From positions 79,152,394 to 79,216,393 of the forward strand of contig CAMZMU010000117.1 in the NCBI GenBank assembly GCA_947311845.1: a DNA stretch of 64,000 nucleotides, written 5' to 3'. Below, piece after piece: positions 1-12,799 of this stretch. The number at the start of each line of letters is the position of its first letter. Position 1 is the first letter of the stretch. A program made the translations under genes and the position numbers. The DNA comes from Poa pratensis (Eukaryota > Streptophyta > Magnoliopsida > Poales > Poaceae). The notes under the pieces were generated by a model. It did no database searches and was not told where the DNA came from. It saw only the letters and a program-made list of their open reading frames with translations.

Positions 1-1183
1 AAAACCCTATTACGGTCGATCATATTCCACGAAAAGTTCCGTCGCGGCCGTCATCGTCAATCTCAGATCGGAGGAGTTCTGAAGCTCTTCCCGGCACCCT
101 GCCGGAGGGGAGATCATCACCGGAGGGCTCTACATCACCATGCCTGCCTCCGGAGTGATGCGTGAGTAGTCCACCCCTGGACTACGGGTCCATAGCAGTA
201 GCTAGATGGTTGTCTCTCTACCTTGTGCCTCCATGTTTAGATCTTGTGAGCTGCCTAACATGATCAAGATCATCTTATTGTAATGCTAGATGTTGTGTTT
301 GCTGGGATCCGATGAATATTGATACCATGTTTATTCAAGTTGTTTATCTATGTGCTCTTGATCTTGCATGCTCTCCGTTGCTAGTAGATGCTTTGGCCAA
401 GTAGATGCTTGTGACTCCAAGAGGGGGTATTTATGCTCGATAGTGGGTTCAGTCTCTAGATATCTGGATCAGTGACAGAAAGGTCTAAGATGGTAGATGT
501 GCTGTTGCTACTAGGGATAAAACATTGGTGCAGTGTCCAAGGGCACTTGTATTGATTACATTACACACTTTACTTCATGCAATAATCTGTTGTTAGCAAC
601 TTAATACTGAATAGGATGCGGATGCTGCCTTGAAGGTGGATTATTTAGGCATAGATGCTGTTGGAATAACGGTCTATGTACTTTGTTGTAATGCCCAACT
701 AGATTTCATAGTAGACATCTTGGCATGTATTGCATTGTTATGCCCTCTCTATTTGTCAATTGCCCAGCTGTAATTTGTTTACCCAACATGCTAGTTATCT
801 GTTCTGAGAGAGACACCACTAGTGAACTGTGGACCCTGGTCCAATTTCCTCATACTGTTTACACAACCTGCTGCAATCATCTGTTTCCTGTTACTTGCTG
901 TTTTTCCTGCTGTTTTCCACACCATACGTTTAACTCTTTGTTTCTGCAAGACCGGAGAGATTGACAACCTCTCTGTTTCGTGTTGGGCAAAGTTCTGGTT
1001 TGTGTCTGTGCAGATTCCACGTTGGTGCAAGCTCCCTAGCGCCAGGGGGAGTCAACATCAACAACCTTCCGATAGATCGTCAAGTCCTACTGGATTGATA
1101 ACCTTGGGTAGATTATTCAAGGGAAAACTTCTGCTGTCTACATCATAACCTTCCTCTTGGGGTTCACCAACACGTAGCCATCA
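1..1183 (+). mobile_element. 3' part of a Ty3/gypsy LTR (old copy)
   Basis: This stretch aligns by eye with the LTRs at 27448-29046 and 34012-35614, from about 390 bases inside the LTR to its 3' end, with many substitutions and small indels. It is therefore an older member of the same family. Shared landmarks include the stretch around 100-120 (CTTCCCGGCACCCTGCCGG) and the 3' section near 1150-1165. It ends in a CATCA-like terminus at about 1183 and abuts minus-strand coding sequence of another gypsy element, so it is the 3' LTR (or solo LTR) of a nested insertion. Its left part and its TSD lie outside the window. Short open frames inside it are not genes. Confidence 0.85.
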
Positions 1184-3096
1184 TCGGTGAGCTTTTAGCA
1201 CATCAAGTAATTTCTCTTCCTCTTCAGCTGAAAGGTTAGCACTAATAATGACAGGATATATGCTCTTCTCATCCAAATATGCATATTCCAGATTTGCAGG
1301 CAAAGGTTTCAATTCAAAACTAGGATCCTCTTTAGGTGGCGGTAGCACTCCTAAATTATCAGGTGGGATATGCAATTGTAATTGTGGTGGTTGTTGCCAT
1401 AATATTTGTTCCAAAGCCTCTTTTTCCTCATCATTAAATGGTTCATCTTGATTAAGCATATAACGTTCTACAACATCAGTTGAAGCTACAGCTATATGAG
1501 CAAGAGTTTCAATTAAATTATTAGGAATTGGCTCTTTCTCAACATGTTTATCAGCAAATTTGGAAAAGTTAAATTCAAGTTTCTCACCAGCACATTTAAT
1601 AAACACTTTCTCTTTAGGCAAATTAATTTCAACACCAACAGTATGTTAGAAAGGTCTACCAAAAATGATAGGACAAAATGAATCTTGAGGGCAACCAAGC
1701 ACAATAAAATCAGCAGGGTATTTTATTTTGCCAATCAATACTTCAACATCTCTAACAATTCCAAATGGACTAATATAATCTTTATTAGCAAGTTGAATTG
1801 TCATACCTGTCTCTTCCATAACAATGGGATCAATATCAGGCTTGATCTCAAGATAAAGAGAATATGGAATGACACTAATACTTGCTCCAATATCACATAG
1901 ACCATGATAACTTGAAGTCCCAATAGAGCATGATATAACAGGTTTCCCAACTTTGGCCGAATTACCTTTGATGACTTTGGTAGCATCTTCACATAGATAA
2001 ACATCCACTGGGTCTTCTTCATTTAGTTGCTTGATAACAGAAATTTGAGTGTTGACTTCCACCTGTTCATAAGGCTGAGAACATCTTTTGTTACTCTTGT
2101 TAGTAACAGCTTTAAGTAAATTCTCCTTAACTTGGTTTGGAAATGGAGGTGGTTCAACATACTCCTCAATTGTCACAGATGACATTGGTTCAACCTGTTT
2201 AATAACTTTAGGAACAACAATAGATTGTTTAACAGGTTCAACATAAACTTCAAATCCACTTTTTGGAACACAGATATGATCAGCAAAACGTTTAGCTATT
2301 TCAATTATAACATAGGGATCAAGACCAAAAGTATCACTCAGATTTTTAAACATAATAGAAGTAGAGAAATTCTCTACACATGAATATTCATAATCAAAAT
2401 ATGGCTCATTACCTTTATCAAGATCCCAGTGGCTAGTATTTTCAGAAATAGTCTCCAATAAATTCCATGCTTCTTCTTCAGTGTTATTAGTAAAACTTCC
2501 ATCAGATGAATTATCCAAAATCTCCTTATGCTTCATAGGTAGTCTCACATAAAAGTTTATCAATATAAGTTTCCTTGTAAGATCATGACATGGATTCTTG
2601 CGAAGGAGTTCCTTTAACCTCCCCAAGCTTGAGTAATACTCTCTCCCAGATGTGGCCAGAAATTGAATATATAGCAGCGGTTATCATAAGCTTCTTTAGG
2701 AGTAAAATATTTAAGAAAGAAAACCTTCCTCAAGATACTCCATTCATTCTGGACCTCTTCATCGAAAGACCTGTACCAACCACGAGCATTACCAGATAAA
2801 GACAAATACAATAGCTTCCTTTTTACCTGATCCTCTGAAATACCAGGTAGTCTGAATAAGCCACATATTTCCTCAATTATTTCCATGTGCTCGCGTGCCG
2901 ACTTAGTTCCATCTCCTGTAAATGAATTTTTCATAACTCTTTTAACATGACCCATGGGAATCTTATATCCCACTTTAGGTATCTCAAGCACAGCAGTTTC
3001 AACCACCTTTGCAGTAGTGGCATAAGCACTTTCATATAGAGCAAGATGCAGCGAGGCACGATTCATAAATGCCATAGTAACAATGAGATAAAACAA
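1181..3096 (-). pseudogene. gag-protease of gypsy element A, broken
   Basis: Three consecutive minus-strand pieces make one polyprotein. 3096-2614 carries the gag core (ARGWYRSFDEEVQNEWSILR region, retrotransposon gag family). 2626-1646 continues gag after a frameshift near 2620, then gives a retropepsin-like domain with the flap/active-site motif CDIGASISVIP and the C-terminal IIFGRPF. An in-frame stop at 1648-1646 separates the last piece, 1621-1181, an acidic linker ending LSAEEEEKLLDVLKAHR. That segment normally runs straight into the reverse transcriptase of Athila-like elements, here cut off by the LTR ending at 1183. The frameshift, stop and truncation make it non-functional. Confidence 0.8.
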
Positions 3097-3139
3097 CTTT
3101 CAAGTTTCCTTACCAAACTTCTTACCAATAGCGCTACGC

Positions 3140-3157
3140 TCCCCGGCAACGACGCCA
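3140..3157 (-). other. Primer binding site, tRNA-Asp type
   Basis: On the minus strand it reads TGGCGTCGTTGCCGGGGA, 11 bases inside the LTR end. This is one mismatch from the primer site at 29058-29075. It matches the known tRNA-Asp primer site used by Athila/Tat-type plant gypsy elements. Confidence 0.8.
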
Positions 3158-3168
3158 GAAAAGTATCT

Positions 3169-4685
3169 TGATGGCTCCCAAGTGCAGGAGATCAATTGTA
3201 GTACCTTTCAATTAGAAAAGGTTGTCGAACCCACGAGGAGCTGAAGGTATTGGTTAGTAAGATTGATAAATAAAACAATAAAAGATGCAAATGTTTTTGG
3301 TATTTTCAGTTGTATAATTGCAAGCAGATAACAGATAGTAGCAAGTGAAAGCTCTCAAAGAGAGAAAGCCCAATCCTCTTATGTGGCAAGAGGACAAGCT
3401 CAAGTTATGTGTAACTTATATGTGGCAAACGTTCCGAGGGCGGCATGGATGATGCTAGGCATAGAGATTTATTAAACAACACGTTGAATATCTTGTCAAG
3501 TTTTAATCCTCTTTGGACGGAGCCATAATTAGGTATAGCTAAATAAATAAACTACACCCCTTATGATGGATCATGTGGCCAAGCAAATGACTGCACAAGA
3601 ATTATTAAGACCTAAAGTCCCACCATAGCATTACACTCTAAGGTCCCCGATACTAATACCCTCATAATATAACTTCATGACTCGGTCTCAGGTTTACGTG
3701 TCCTCCCAAGTCTCCATCAATTCATTACACTACGGTGTTCTCCTATGAGCCCATAAAGGTGAAGTGTTGTGCAGTCGACGTTCGCGCAACACCATCATAG
3801 AATCACATAAAAAGATAAACTCTTGACAAAATACCAACACATGTCATATATAAATCAATGCCAATTCATCCTATGCCCTCAGGAACATACGGGAACTACT
3901 CACAACGTGCGAACATGATCATAATCAGTGGCATAAGTGGTACAACACAATCTGAAATTATAACGTCACCACCAAATAATGACAAGTACTCAATCACAAT
4001 AATGAATAGTAGCACAAGACAAGTATCTAGGGTATAGCAACTCTCAAACTGCGAGGGGAACGGAGTGGATCGCGGTGATGATGATGGTGATGGTGCTGGT
4101 CTTGATGGGGGTGATGATGTAGAGGCCTCCTCCCACGCCAAGGAGGAGAGGTGATGACGATGATGATGATTTCCCCCTTCTCCGGAGTTCCGGAGCAGCA
4201 GGATCTGACCCCCCTCGGAAGGGATTAGGAGTTTCGCCGCCGCCGCGACCTCGGATGGATTTGGAAAAATTAGGGCGTTACTTTTCGGGCGAGACGAAGG
4301 CGTCGATAAAAAGCCCCCGGCGAGGAGGTGCCCGAGGCACCTTTTGGTGGGTCCCACGCGGCCAGGTACATGGGCCGCGTGGGCCACCCCCATTTGGCCC
4401 TCGTGGCTCTCCTCTCTTCGGTCTTCTTCCCTCTGCCTTTCTCCCGATGAAAAACTGACGCAGTATTTTTCCTTTTATTATTTGAGTTCCTATAGCTCCT
4501 GAAACATTAAAGACAAGAAAAAGGAGGTTTTCTGCCTCCCAGAAATTAAATACCAAAAATAGGGACTTTGTATGAAAGTCCCCAAAATCATCTAAAACAT
4601 GCAGAAACAATCATATAATCATGCAAATAACATTCTAGTATGATACTAAAAGTTATATAAATAATGATATAAAATGCACGTATCA
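3169..4685 (-). repeat. 5' LTR of element A
   Basis: On the minus strand it begins TGATACGTGC (at 4685) and ends GGGAGCCATCA (at 3169), a TG...CA LTR of about 1.5 kb. It has the usual grass gypsy layout: a GC-rich promoter/leader part and an AT-rich 3' part that ends just before a primer binding site. The sequence differs from the LTRs at 1-1183 and 27448-35614, so this is a second family. There is no second LTR in the window. Confidence 0.75.
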
Positions 4686-7274
4686 GCACGCTGCAGTGTC
4701 TTTGGTCTCTACTCCATACTATTCCTAAAGTGAGCATAACCCTTTTCTGCTTCTGCTGCCCCATTTGAAACCAAATAAATGATACCTTTCAACTCAGAAT
4801 TTGGATTACTTGAATGTTACAGGCATGGTATGATTTTGATTTCAGTGCCTACAAGGTACGTCTCACCGCCTCATGTGATAGTACATTCTACCTTTCTTTT
4901 TTAGCTGCATCATCTCCTCTATGGAATTACCAAATCATTTGTTTTGTTGAAAGTCTTTGTGAATTAAAATTTCTCTGTCTTAGGTTGCACGTATCAAGTA
5001 TTGTTGCCTCTCTCCCTTCTGAAAGTTGTTATTTAATGGCCTTCAAAATCAAAGGTGAGTGTTGCATTATGGAATTTTTAGTGTGCTCTTTCATGTATTA
5101 TGTTAGTGTTCTATCCTCTGTTATCAGGAATAGCAGATATGGTAAACTAATTATTCGAAACTACAGGTAGTGTTTTGTGCAGTAGGCTCCACTAGAAAAA
5201 AGCTATATAGATTTGCCCCTTTATTCGGAACTCATGTTCTAAGAAAGTAGTCTGCAAGTTGTTCATCAGTTTAGCATTTGAGGGTTATGCAGATAGGAAA
5301 ATTGAATGTGTGAACATGATAATAGTATATGGCATTGCTCATTCCTGGTCTTTTCAGTGTGCTAATAGTGCATACGTGTGTTTCTTATTGGGTTAGCACA
5401 CAGAGATTGCCAACTAAATATGTGTTTTGTTGCCCTTGTGCATAATTTAGTGAGTTGATCAATCAATGCTTAATCTTCAAAATATGACAGGGAACTGATA
5501 GGTTCTGACAATGATAATGCTTATTTGATCCTGCTTGGTGTTATATTACTGATATGAACAACTATAATTTCTGTTCCACTGCATGGCATAGTGTGATGTT
5601 GCTGCCTGGTTGGATGCTCCCCTGTTAGTTTGTAGGGATACTGCCCTGTTAGTTTGTAGGGATGCTCCCTGTGTGCATCTAAAAGAGTAATATAAAATAT
5701 TCATGGTCGAAGAAAAAAATGTCTGCTCAGGTTGCTATTGTGTGAAACTGTGAATAATAATTCTGAGTATAGACAAGTAAGTCAGCATTGTAGTTCTGCA
5801 TAGTAACAATAGATCATGCTATCTATTTTTCAGGTTTCTAATCTACTCGGTTTGCCTTGAAATTAAGCTAAGCTTGATTTCTGAACCAGCAGCCATAGGT
5901 GTCTATTTTTACACTTGCATGGCTACTAGCTGTCCTCCCACCATAAAAAAAGGACGCCGACCGTATACACCCACACGATCGGATGGCCACATTGCCAAAA
6001 TTGCTTGCCAGCTATTGGATGGCTACAATACCAAAAAAAAGGACGTTAGAAGTATATTCCCTAACATATAAGGTCACACCATGTCCTCAATTGTTTTTTC
6101 TCTGAATAGGTGCATTTTTTTAAAGTTTCCAAATGGTGATAGGGTGGGAACTCAGATATGGAGTAGCATTTCTTCATTGTCTCTCTTGCCCTGTTTAAGC
6201 AAAGAAACAATGAGCCAATTATTCTCGTAGATCTTTAGGAAAACGAGTCATATGCTGCTTCTGCAAGTTCCATTGTATTGTTTCCTATGAATTTCAAAAA
6301 CCTACTAGGATGGATACAACATACCAGAGGGAGTCTCTGCACCTAATTAATGTTTGGAATGGTGATGTTTATGAACTATATTTGTTTGACATTTGGAGCT
6401 TGAATAAACATATGTGCTGCTTTTAGTCATAGTTTTTTTATTTACCGTTTCCTACATATGTATATTTCGTTGGTGATCATATTTGTTGTAGGATGAATCT
6501 CATGCTGTTTTCTATTGTAATTCATCCTTGCCATTTGTTTGTTAGCAATTTCAACTATTTTCATAAAATTGTAATATTTGTCAGGAATGTTTCGTCGAAT
6601 TCATGTGTGCACAAGCCTTTGTTTCAGAAAACTTGGCATCAGGGGCAGAATGGGCATGTGTGCTTGAACAGGTTTATAATATTAGCCATTTTTCTTGTCG
6701 TTCAAGATTTTATGGCTTAGGCCTTGAATCAGTTTGCATTAGATCTACCATGAGAATAGCTTATTGATATTTTGAGTATCCTTGATCTTTTTTATCTATG
6801 TTCAATTGCGATCCATTTTTGGCTCTTTGCTTAGGCATAGGTCACCCATTAAGGCGCGGTTAATTCTCTGGAGAATAAAAACAAGAACTAGGTCATCTTA
6901 CGGAAACCAAAGTGTCAAAGGTCAAGACACTCCATGCCTACTATTGTTTAGACTACACACAAGTTAGCTCTCAGCTAATTATGCATTTTGTTCTTGCAGG
7001 CTAAACTTATTTTAACTCTAAATATTGTCTGTTTGTGCCATAGGTTCCGTTTGTCGGTATTTTTTCGCGTCACCGCCGTGCCTACAGTCAGCGTCTCTGC
7101 CTGGCTTTATTTATCGTCGAGATCATGTCTCCACTGTCGAGTTTAGATTGTTGAACTGATCAAAACATGACTACTAAGCCTCTTATGACCTTATTTAAGT
7201 GCCTTTGTTCACCATTTTGTTGTGTCATCTCCATGTTGAAACCAGTGTTATCACTACTGTTAACATTATCTCAA
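4686..7274. other. Non-coding stretch, nothing recognised
   Basis: AT-rich intergenic DNA between element A and a candidate Helitron. The open frames are short and none has recognisable protein character. The TGCCCTGTTAGTTTGTAGGGA motif is doubled near 5620-5665. No RNA gene or promoter could be identified. Confidence 0.5.
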
Positions 7275-7772
7275 TCTGTCTCTGCTACTCTTTTTTATAT
7301 ATAGATATATAATGCCTACGGGCAAATAAAAGAATTAACACGATCACAGTGCATATGTATTATGTCGACAATATGTAGAGGCTTATGTATTTAGAACAGC
7401 CCCATTGTATTTGAATTTTGATCACAATAAACTATCATAACTTGATCACAGTGCATATGTATTATGTCCACCTAGATTCGACTTTCATAGAGCCATCTTA
7501 TGTTATGACAATGCTGTGAATTTCTATTTTGCTTTACCCGAGGGCTTCGACGTTCCTTTTATCTTCCTGCTTCTTAAAATGTTTACTGTATAATGTGTTG
7601 ATTGTTAATTTCATACGATCCAAAAAATATTCTTTCAAATCTATGTATTGTGATTAAATACATATGGATATAAACTTTCTTTTTAATAATCTGTATAAAT
7701 TGTGACAACCACGGACAAAAAATTAAAAGAAACACAAAGTGTCGCGCGGCGAGCCGCGCCGTTCGAATCTAG
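7275..7772 (+). mobile_element. Candidate non-autonomous Helitron
   Basis: The 3' end has the Helitron signature: a GC-rich hairpin (7744-7759, GCGCGGC-GA-GCCGCGC), then nine bases, then CTAG, followed by host T at 7773. The proposed 5' end is TC at 7275 after an A, next to TCTCTGCTACTC, which resembles cereal Helitron starts. There is no coding capacity. The 3' end is moderately supported; the 5' end is a guess. Confidence 0.4.
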
Positions 7773-8205
7773 TATACAACAGACACAACTCGGTTCCTGG
7801 CAGAAGGCCAAGCGAGAGAATTTGCTGAAATGGTTATGAGCATTGATATCAGAGATGAAAAACTTGTCCATTCACTTGACAGATATATAAAGTAGCACGT
7901 ATTGGATATTTGGATACTTAAATTTTGTTTGGTCATTGGCAGCAGAGGGCATTGTTGTTTCCTTTTTCTAATATTTGCCGCACGTACTGCCACGCATATA
8001 TCTCGTGGAATCTGCAGTGACCCATGTGCGCCCTGCTGTGCTGCTTCAACGGTCAAGGAAAACGCGATCTGAGGAGGGAGCCCGTGGAGAAGATGGAACC
8101 CAGACAGCACTACTAGTCTCTTTGCCCTTTGCAGTCTCTGCCTGCCATCCTCTCTTCATTCTCCCGTTTCACCCTGCCTGCAGGCTCCTGGTTCCAACTT
8201 CCAAG

Positions 8206-8637
8206 GTGAGTGAGCTCATCCACAGCAGCAACTTTTCTGGTTTATTCCATCCTTTTCCGCTATTGCCGTCAGCTAAATGGATTTGACACTTCCCGTTGTG
8301 TATGCAACTGTGGAAGTGGTATAGTTTACTGTCACATTTGATTGCTTCATTTGATGGCGATGTCATTGCTTTCCGTGGGAAGATGGAAAAGGAGCCAGTA
8401 CCAGTAAAAATCGCGGAACTGAAAAGGGCATTTTTGCAAGCATCTCTTCTTGGTTACTTTGATTATTTTGCGGCTTAGTTCGAGGAGATGCCCTTGCTTT
8501 CTGTTGAGTACTGTCTTTCTTTTCCGTTGGTGTCTGTGCTCGTCGTGCACATCGAGCGAATTCCGGAAAGATGCACTACTGTAGTTTATCACTAGTCTGT
8601 CCATCAAAAGTGACCAAATTCCAAACCTTTTCTGCAG
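8206..8637 (+). other. Possible 5'-UTR intron of the remorin gene
   Basis: A consensus donor (CCAAG/GTGAGT, at 8205/8206) and acceptor (TTTTCTGCAG, ending 8637) bracket an AT-richer stretch just upstream of the remorin start codon. A 5'-UTR intron would explain the CT-rich, exon-like sequence at about 8100-8205. There is no transcript evidence. Confidence 0.35.
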
Positions 8638-8724
8638 CTAGATCTGGTTCTCCAATCGGACATTTGCAGCAAGATCAGGCTATTCAACCGTAGCTCTGAA
8701 TTCTGATCACATTTTGATCAGACG

Positions 8725-10449
8725 ATGCAAGCGGCACGGCAGGTGGACGACAAGGAGTGCTACAGCTACACCTCCAATGGCGCGGCCGCGGTCACGACCA
8801 ATGGGCGGCCGCAACGCAAGAACCAGGCCGCTGCGTCCAGGCTCAAGCCGATGCCTTCCAAGTGGGAGGACGCGCAGAAGTGGCTCGTCGGCATGTCCAA
8901 CGCCGGCGGTGGCGTCGACGGGATCCACGGCGGCAAGGGCGCCAAGCCCCGCAACTCCAACGCCGACGACCGGCGACTCCTGAGCTCGTCCTCGCAGAAC
9001 GGACGCGTGTCCTGCATCAGCGTGGACGGCGGGATCGAGTACAACATGGTGGTGGCGCCCCCGACGCCGCCGCAGCTGGGCGAGGGCGACGACGTCGGCG
9101 AGACCAAGAACATGGACCCCGGCATGGTGCTGCGGCCGCACGGGCACGCGTACGGCTCGCCCATGTCGGTGTGCCTGCGGGACATGGGCACCGAGATGAC
9201 CCCCATCGCCAGCAAGGAGCCGTCCAGGGCCGCCACGCCGCTGCGCGCGACCACGCCCGTCGCGCGGAGTCCGGTGCCGTCGCGGTCGTCCACGCCCGGG
9301 AGGCGGCGGCAGGACGGGCCGCACGTGGGCGTCACGGCTGGGGTGGTCAGGACGGCCGAGCAGGATGCCGCGAGCAATGCCGTCAGTGGCGGCGAGGCGG
9401 AGCGCGACGGCGGCGTGGACAGTCATGTTCCCAGAGCTAACACGCTCGAGTCCCGGGCGGCTGCTTGGGACGAAGCCGAACGGGCCAAGTTCACGGCGAG
9501 GTAATGCCATATCAGATTGCCCCATCGTGCTCAGAATTGTTAGTGCTGTTTGCAGATCTGCTTGTTAGCTTGGTTATTCATCAGTTTACGTTTCGCTGAA
9601 TTCAGATACAAGCGTGAAGAGGTGAAGATACAAGCCTGGGAGAACCATGAGAAGAGAAAAGCTGAGATGGAGATGAAGAGAATCGAGGTATGGTTTTCTC
9701 ATATGGTTTGTGTGTCGCTACATTTCTGTTTTGGCCATTTTCCCAAGTATCTTCCCTTTTTGCAACTGATGTATCCCCTAGGAATAATCAACCTTTCTGC
9801 AACCATTGCAAAAAGGTGTTGCAGATTGTACCATCATTTTCTATACGCATTCCAATTAGTCCCGTATAATGACCAGTATTCAGTGGTCCAGTTACAAGAA
9901 TTCACTGCATTTCTGCACATGAGTGGAACGAAAGCAGACAAGTAGCTCAGCTAAGCTTAAATGTTTCAGTAAATTTGAAACGAGGTAATCTTGAATGATG
10001 CTAGTACACTGACTGAATTCAATTCACCGTACTCCTAGCGCTTGAGGCACGAACTGCACAGAAACCCCAACTCCTCGACCATTACCACAGTAGATCTGCT
10101 GCAGGCATTGATTGATCGATGATTCGATGTGCCACATGAGGACTGTTGGGTGTTTAACTTTAACTTCTGCTACTGATATGATCCCATTCTGAAATTTCAC
10201 ATCTTGATTTGAATTCCAACAATGGCTCTGCAGATGAAGGCGGAGCAGATGAAAGCTCGGGCGCAGGAGAAGCTGGCGAACAAGCTGGCGGAGGCGCGGC
10301 GAGTCGCCGAGGAGAAGCGGGCGAGCGCCGAGGCGACGCTGAACGAGGGAGCCGCCAGGACGTCGGAGAAGGCGGACTACATCAGGAGGACGGGCCACCT
10401 GCCCTCTTCCTTCTTCTTCTTCTTCAGGATACCCTCACTCTGCGGCTAA
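8725..10449 (+). CDS. Remorin family protein
   Basis: Three exons, join(8725..9500, 9606..9687, 10234..10449), give 357 aa. GT-AG junctions fall at AG/GTAATG, TTCAG/AT, GAG/GTATGG and CTGCAG/ATG. Residues 1 to about 240 form a long, Ser/Pro/Arg-rich, probably disordered N-terminal part. Residues about 250-345 are the remorin C-terminal domain, seen as AAAWDEAERAKFTARYKREE, WENHEKRKAEMEMKRIE and a helical coiled-coil EKLANKLAEARRVAEEKRA. The tail, Phe-rich and ending RIPSLCG, fits the C-terminal plasma-membrane anchor of remorins. These proteins associate with sterol-rich plasma-membrane domains and act in signalling and cell-to-cell movement. The long N-terminus suggests a group other than the short group 1 remorins. 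The ATG at 8725 opens the only frame that joins the conserved exons. The last exon is duplicated at 13419-13630. Confidence 0.88.
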
Positions 10450-11538
10450 CCGACTGTATTTGGTCCAGAAATCCCCATATACATATATTGGCGGTCCTGG
10501 TGGAGTTCTCGTTATGTCCAGTGAACACATGCTTAATAGTGCAATCTTACTGCTCCTCCGCGTCACTGTGTTCGTTCCAGGAGTGGATGCACTTCATGTT
10601 TTGCATTATCAACAGAGCTTGTTTCTCGAGTCTCAAAAATGAAAAAGGAAATGCTGAGTTTGACACTCTGGCAGAACTAGACGAGGCAGAATCCAACACA
10701 CCGTTATATCTCTTGTAGCATGATGTAAACGTATTCTGATCACAATTCAAGTGATAAACTTATGTGCTTTGCCAGCAACAATATAATGCAGTATAATAAC
10801 ATACATGACTTTCTGAACCAAAGCAATAAAGCTCTACAATCTCCACATATATCAAAATGAGTGGCAAATCTTAGGCCTATCACAGTTTTCAAATAGTTCA
10901 GTCTAGCATGTTTTCATAGATGGTGCGTGAGTCTAACTGAAGAAAAAATTAGCAATAGTACAACTAATATTCACCCGGAGTTGATGGGTGGGGCTGAACA
11001 AATTTATTTTGCTTGGAGGATGACAGGTGCAATGTGTAAGTTCAGTCTTTAAGGTTTTCCCACTAATTTAAGGCAAAGAATCACTTTTTTATAAAGAGGT
11101 AAAGAATCATACTGCAGGTGATCATGGAGGCTTAATTGTTCATAGTTGGTACGATCACATAGCATTGACATCTCCGGACTATCTCCACCCTAATGTCACG
11201 TGCTTGGTTCACTATATATATCTTTGCTCTCATGGATCTCACTTCATCTGGTATCTCATCCTCTATACGGAAGCAACACGTCTAGCTCAGAACGTGTGGA
11301 TCTTTCTTCTTCTACAAGCTCGGTTTTCTTTTAGGAATGAAAGGTGCCAGGAATACATCCAACCCTTATTGGCTAAAATGCACATGGTAGGAAGGTGAAC
11401 TTGCTTACCTGATCTCTATGCATCAGTTAGTACGACGAAACAGACTCCGGGATACTCAGGAGGAACTCGCAGCTGAAACTATCTATGTATTTGTAGTTGG
11501 CATTGTGCTCCGGAATTAAGGTGGATGTTCTGCCGGGA
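9965..11538 (+). repeat. Source unit of a partial tandem duplication (remorin 3' end)
   Basis: From intron 2 of the remorin gene to about 1.1 kb past its stop codon, this stretch is repeated with substitutions and indels at 13139-15797. Matching landmarks are the intron part starting near 10015, exon 3, the CTCTTGTAGCATGATGT stretch near 10710, the block near 10980, and GTGCTCCGGAATTAA near 11507. Confidence 0.8.
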
Positions 11539-12799
11539 AATCATTTTGCCTCCCAAGTTCCAGTGATTCCTTTGTTTAAAAAAAATTAAAAATATATTTA
11601 TAACTTTTGAAAAACCTAAAATATCTGGATATAGTAAATGTTGTATCCTATAGCATGCAGAATCACAACGCGATATTCATTGTATTATGCGCTATACAAA
11701 AATTACACATTAGAGATTTGATGTAAATGTACATTGTTCACTTTTCTTAGATATGTATATAGCGCAAATATAAAGTTTTCAAATTGATATTATGCACATT
11801 TGTGGGATATATCGTAGAGATTAAGAGTACGGCTGAGATTAAGAGGCAGATATTTGGCCCAGCCGGCCCAGTAAGCTGGTAGTTTTTTCTTTTAAAAATA
11901 ACGGTGATGCACATATCGACTAGACGCTATCTAACAAGAAAAAACCCAAACCGATCAGACGACGCTGCCGCCCGACCTGACGCCCCATCGCGCCGCCGCC
12001 CCCACGATCTCGCCGCCGCCTCGTCGTCGTCCTCCTCGCAGAGGACATACAACTCCGCCGCCACTTCCACGCGACGCCACATCTAGCTGGGACCGCCGCT
12101 GCACCTCACGTCCCCATCACGCCGCTGCCCACCGGACGGCCGATCTCGCCGCCGCCTCCTCCTCGTCCTCCTCGAAGACGACATACAACTCCGACGCCAC
12201 TCTCATACGATGGATGTTATGTTTACTAGAACACCCATTTTCTCGTTTTCGTTCATCTCCACCGTACCAAACCTGAATGTACTAGAACAGAGAGCAGATC
12301 GTGTTGTACTAGAACACCGTATTCCTACTAGCTCCTAATGTATCCGATTCCGAGACAACGTATTACTGGTATCCATCCCTGACTCGGTCTAGAAGACAAC
12401 GGGTTAGATACTACGCAGAGCACCGCCTGCTGTTGATGATATATAAAAGGATATCCACGGACGTCCCGGCCTAGCACACGAGCTAGCTTGCATCCGAACA
12501 CGACGGCGATGACTATGATTGAGGATGTGATCATGACAGTCACCAATTAGGCGATACCGGCGGTTAATGTACTGCGCAGAGAAACTGGTGCGGTGGGAGG
12601 TCGTGCCAACGCCGGGGCCGGTCGAGGTGGAGCTTATTCGGCCGGGGGCCATCTGCGGGAGGTCATGAATAAGGCACTAGCATGATTTCAACTACTCAAG
12701 TTTTTAGCACGTCTGGCCCTTTGGATGGATGAAAATGGAGGTCTCTTATTCATCTGGGGTACCACAAAACATCTCAAAAATAAATTGGTTTTGCTAATT
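11539..12799. other. Non-coding spacer between duplicated units
   Basis: 11540-11880 is AT-rich and featureless. 11960-12215 is GC-rich with two imperfect copies, about 140 bases apart, of a CTCGCCGCCGCCTC...CATACAACTCCG block. The rest shows no gene. Open frames here look like low-complexity artefacts. Confidence 0.5.

Larger units (their letters stand above)
1184..4685 (-). mobile_element. Truncated Ty3/gypsy retrotransposon, minus strand (element A)
   Basis: Read on the minus strand this is a 5' LTR (4685 to 3169), a tRNA-Asp type primer site (3157-3140), gag and protease, and the linker that normally precedes reverse transcriptase. The rest is missing because the element is interrupted at 1183 by the LTR of a second element in the other orientation. 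The reverse transcriptase and integrase would lie beyond the left edge of the window. The gag/protease type and the tRNA-Asp primer site fit the Athila/Tat side of Ty3/gypsy. Confidence 0.85.

Noticed and set aside
3896..4393. 165-codon minus-strand frame
   Set aside because: It falls inside the LTR of element A, with a His/Ser-rich composition from simple repeats.
8707..9525. 272-codon minus-strand frame opposite the remorin exon 1
   Set aside because: A shadow of the GC-rich remorin exon; low-complexity Arg/His/Gly composition.
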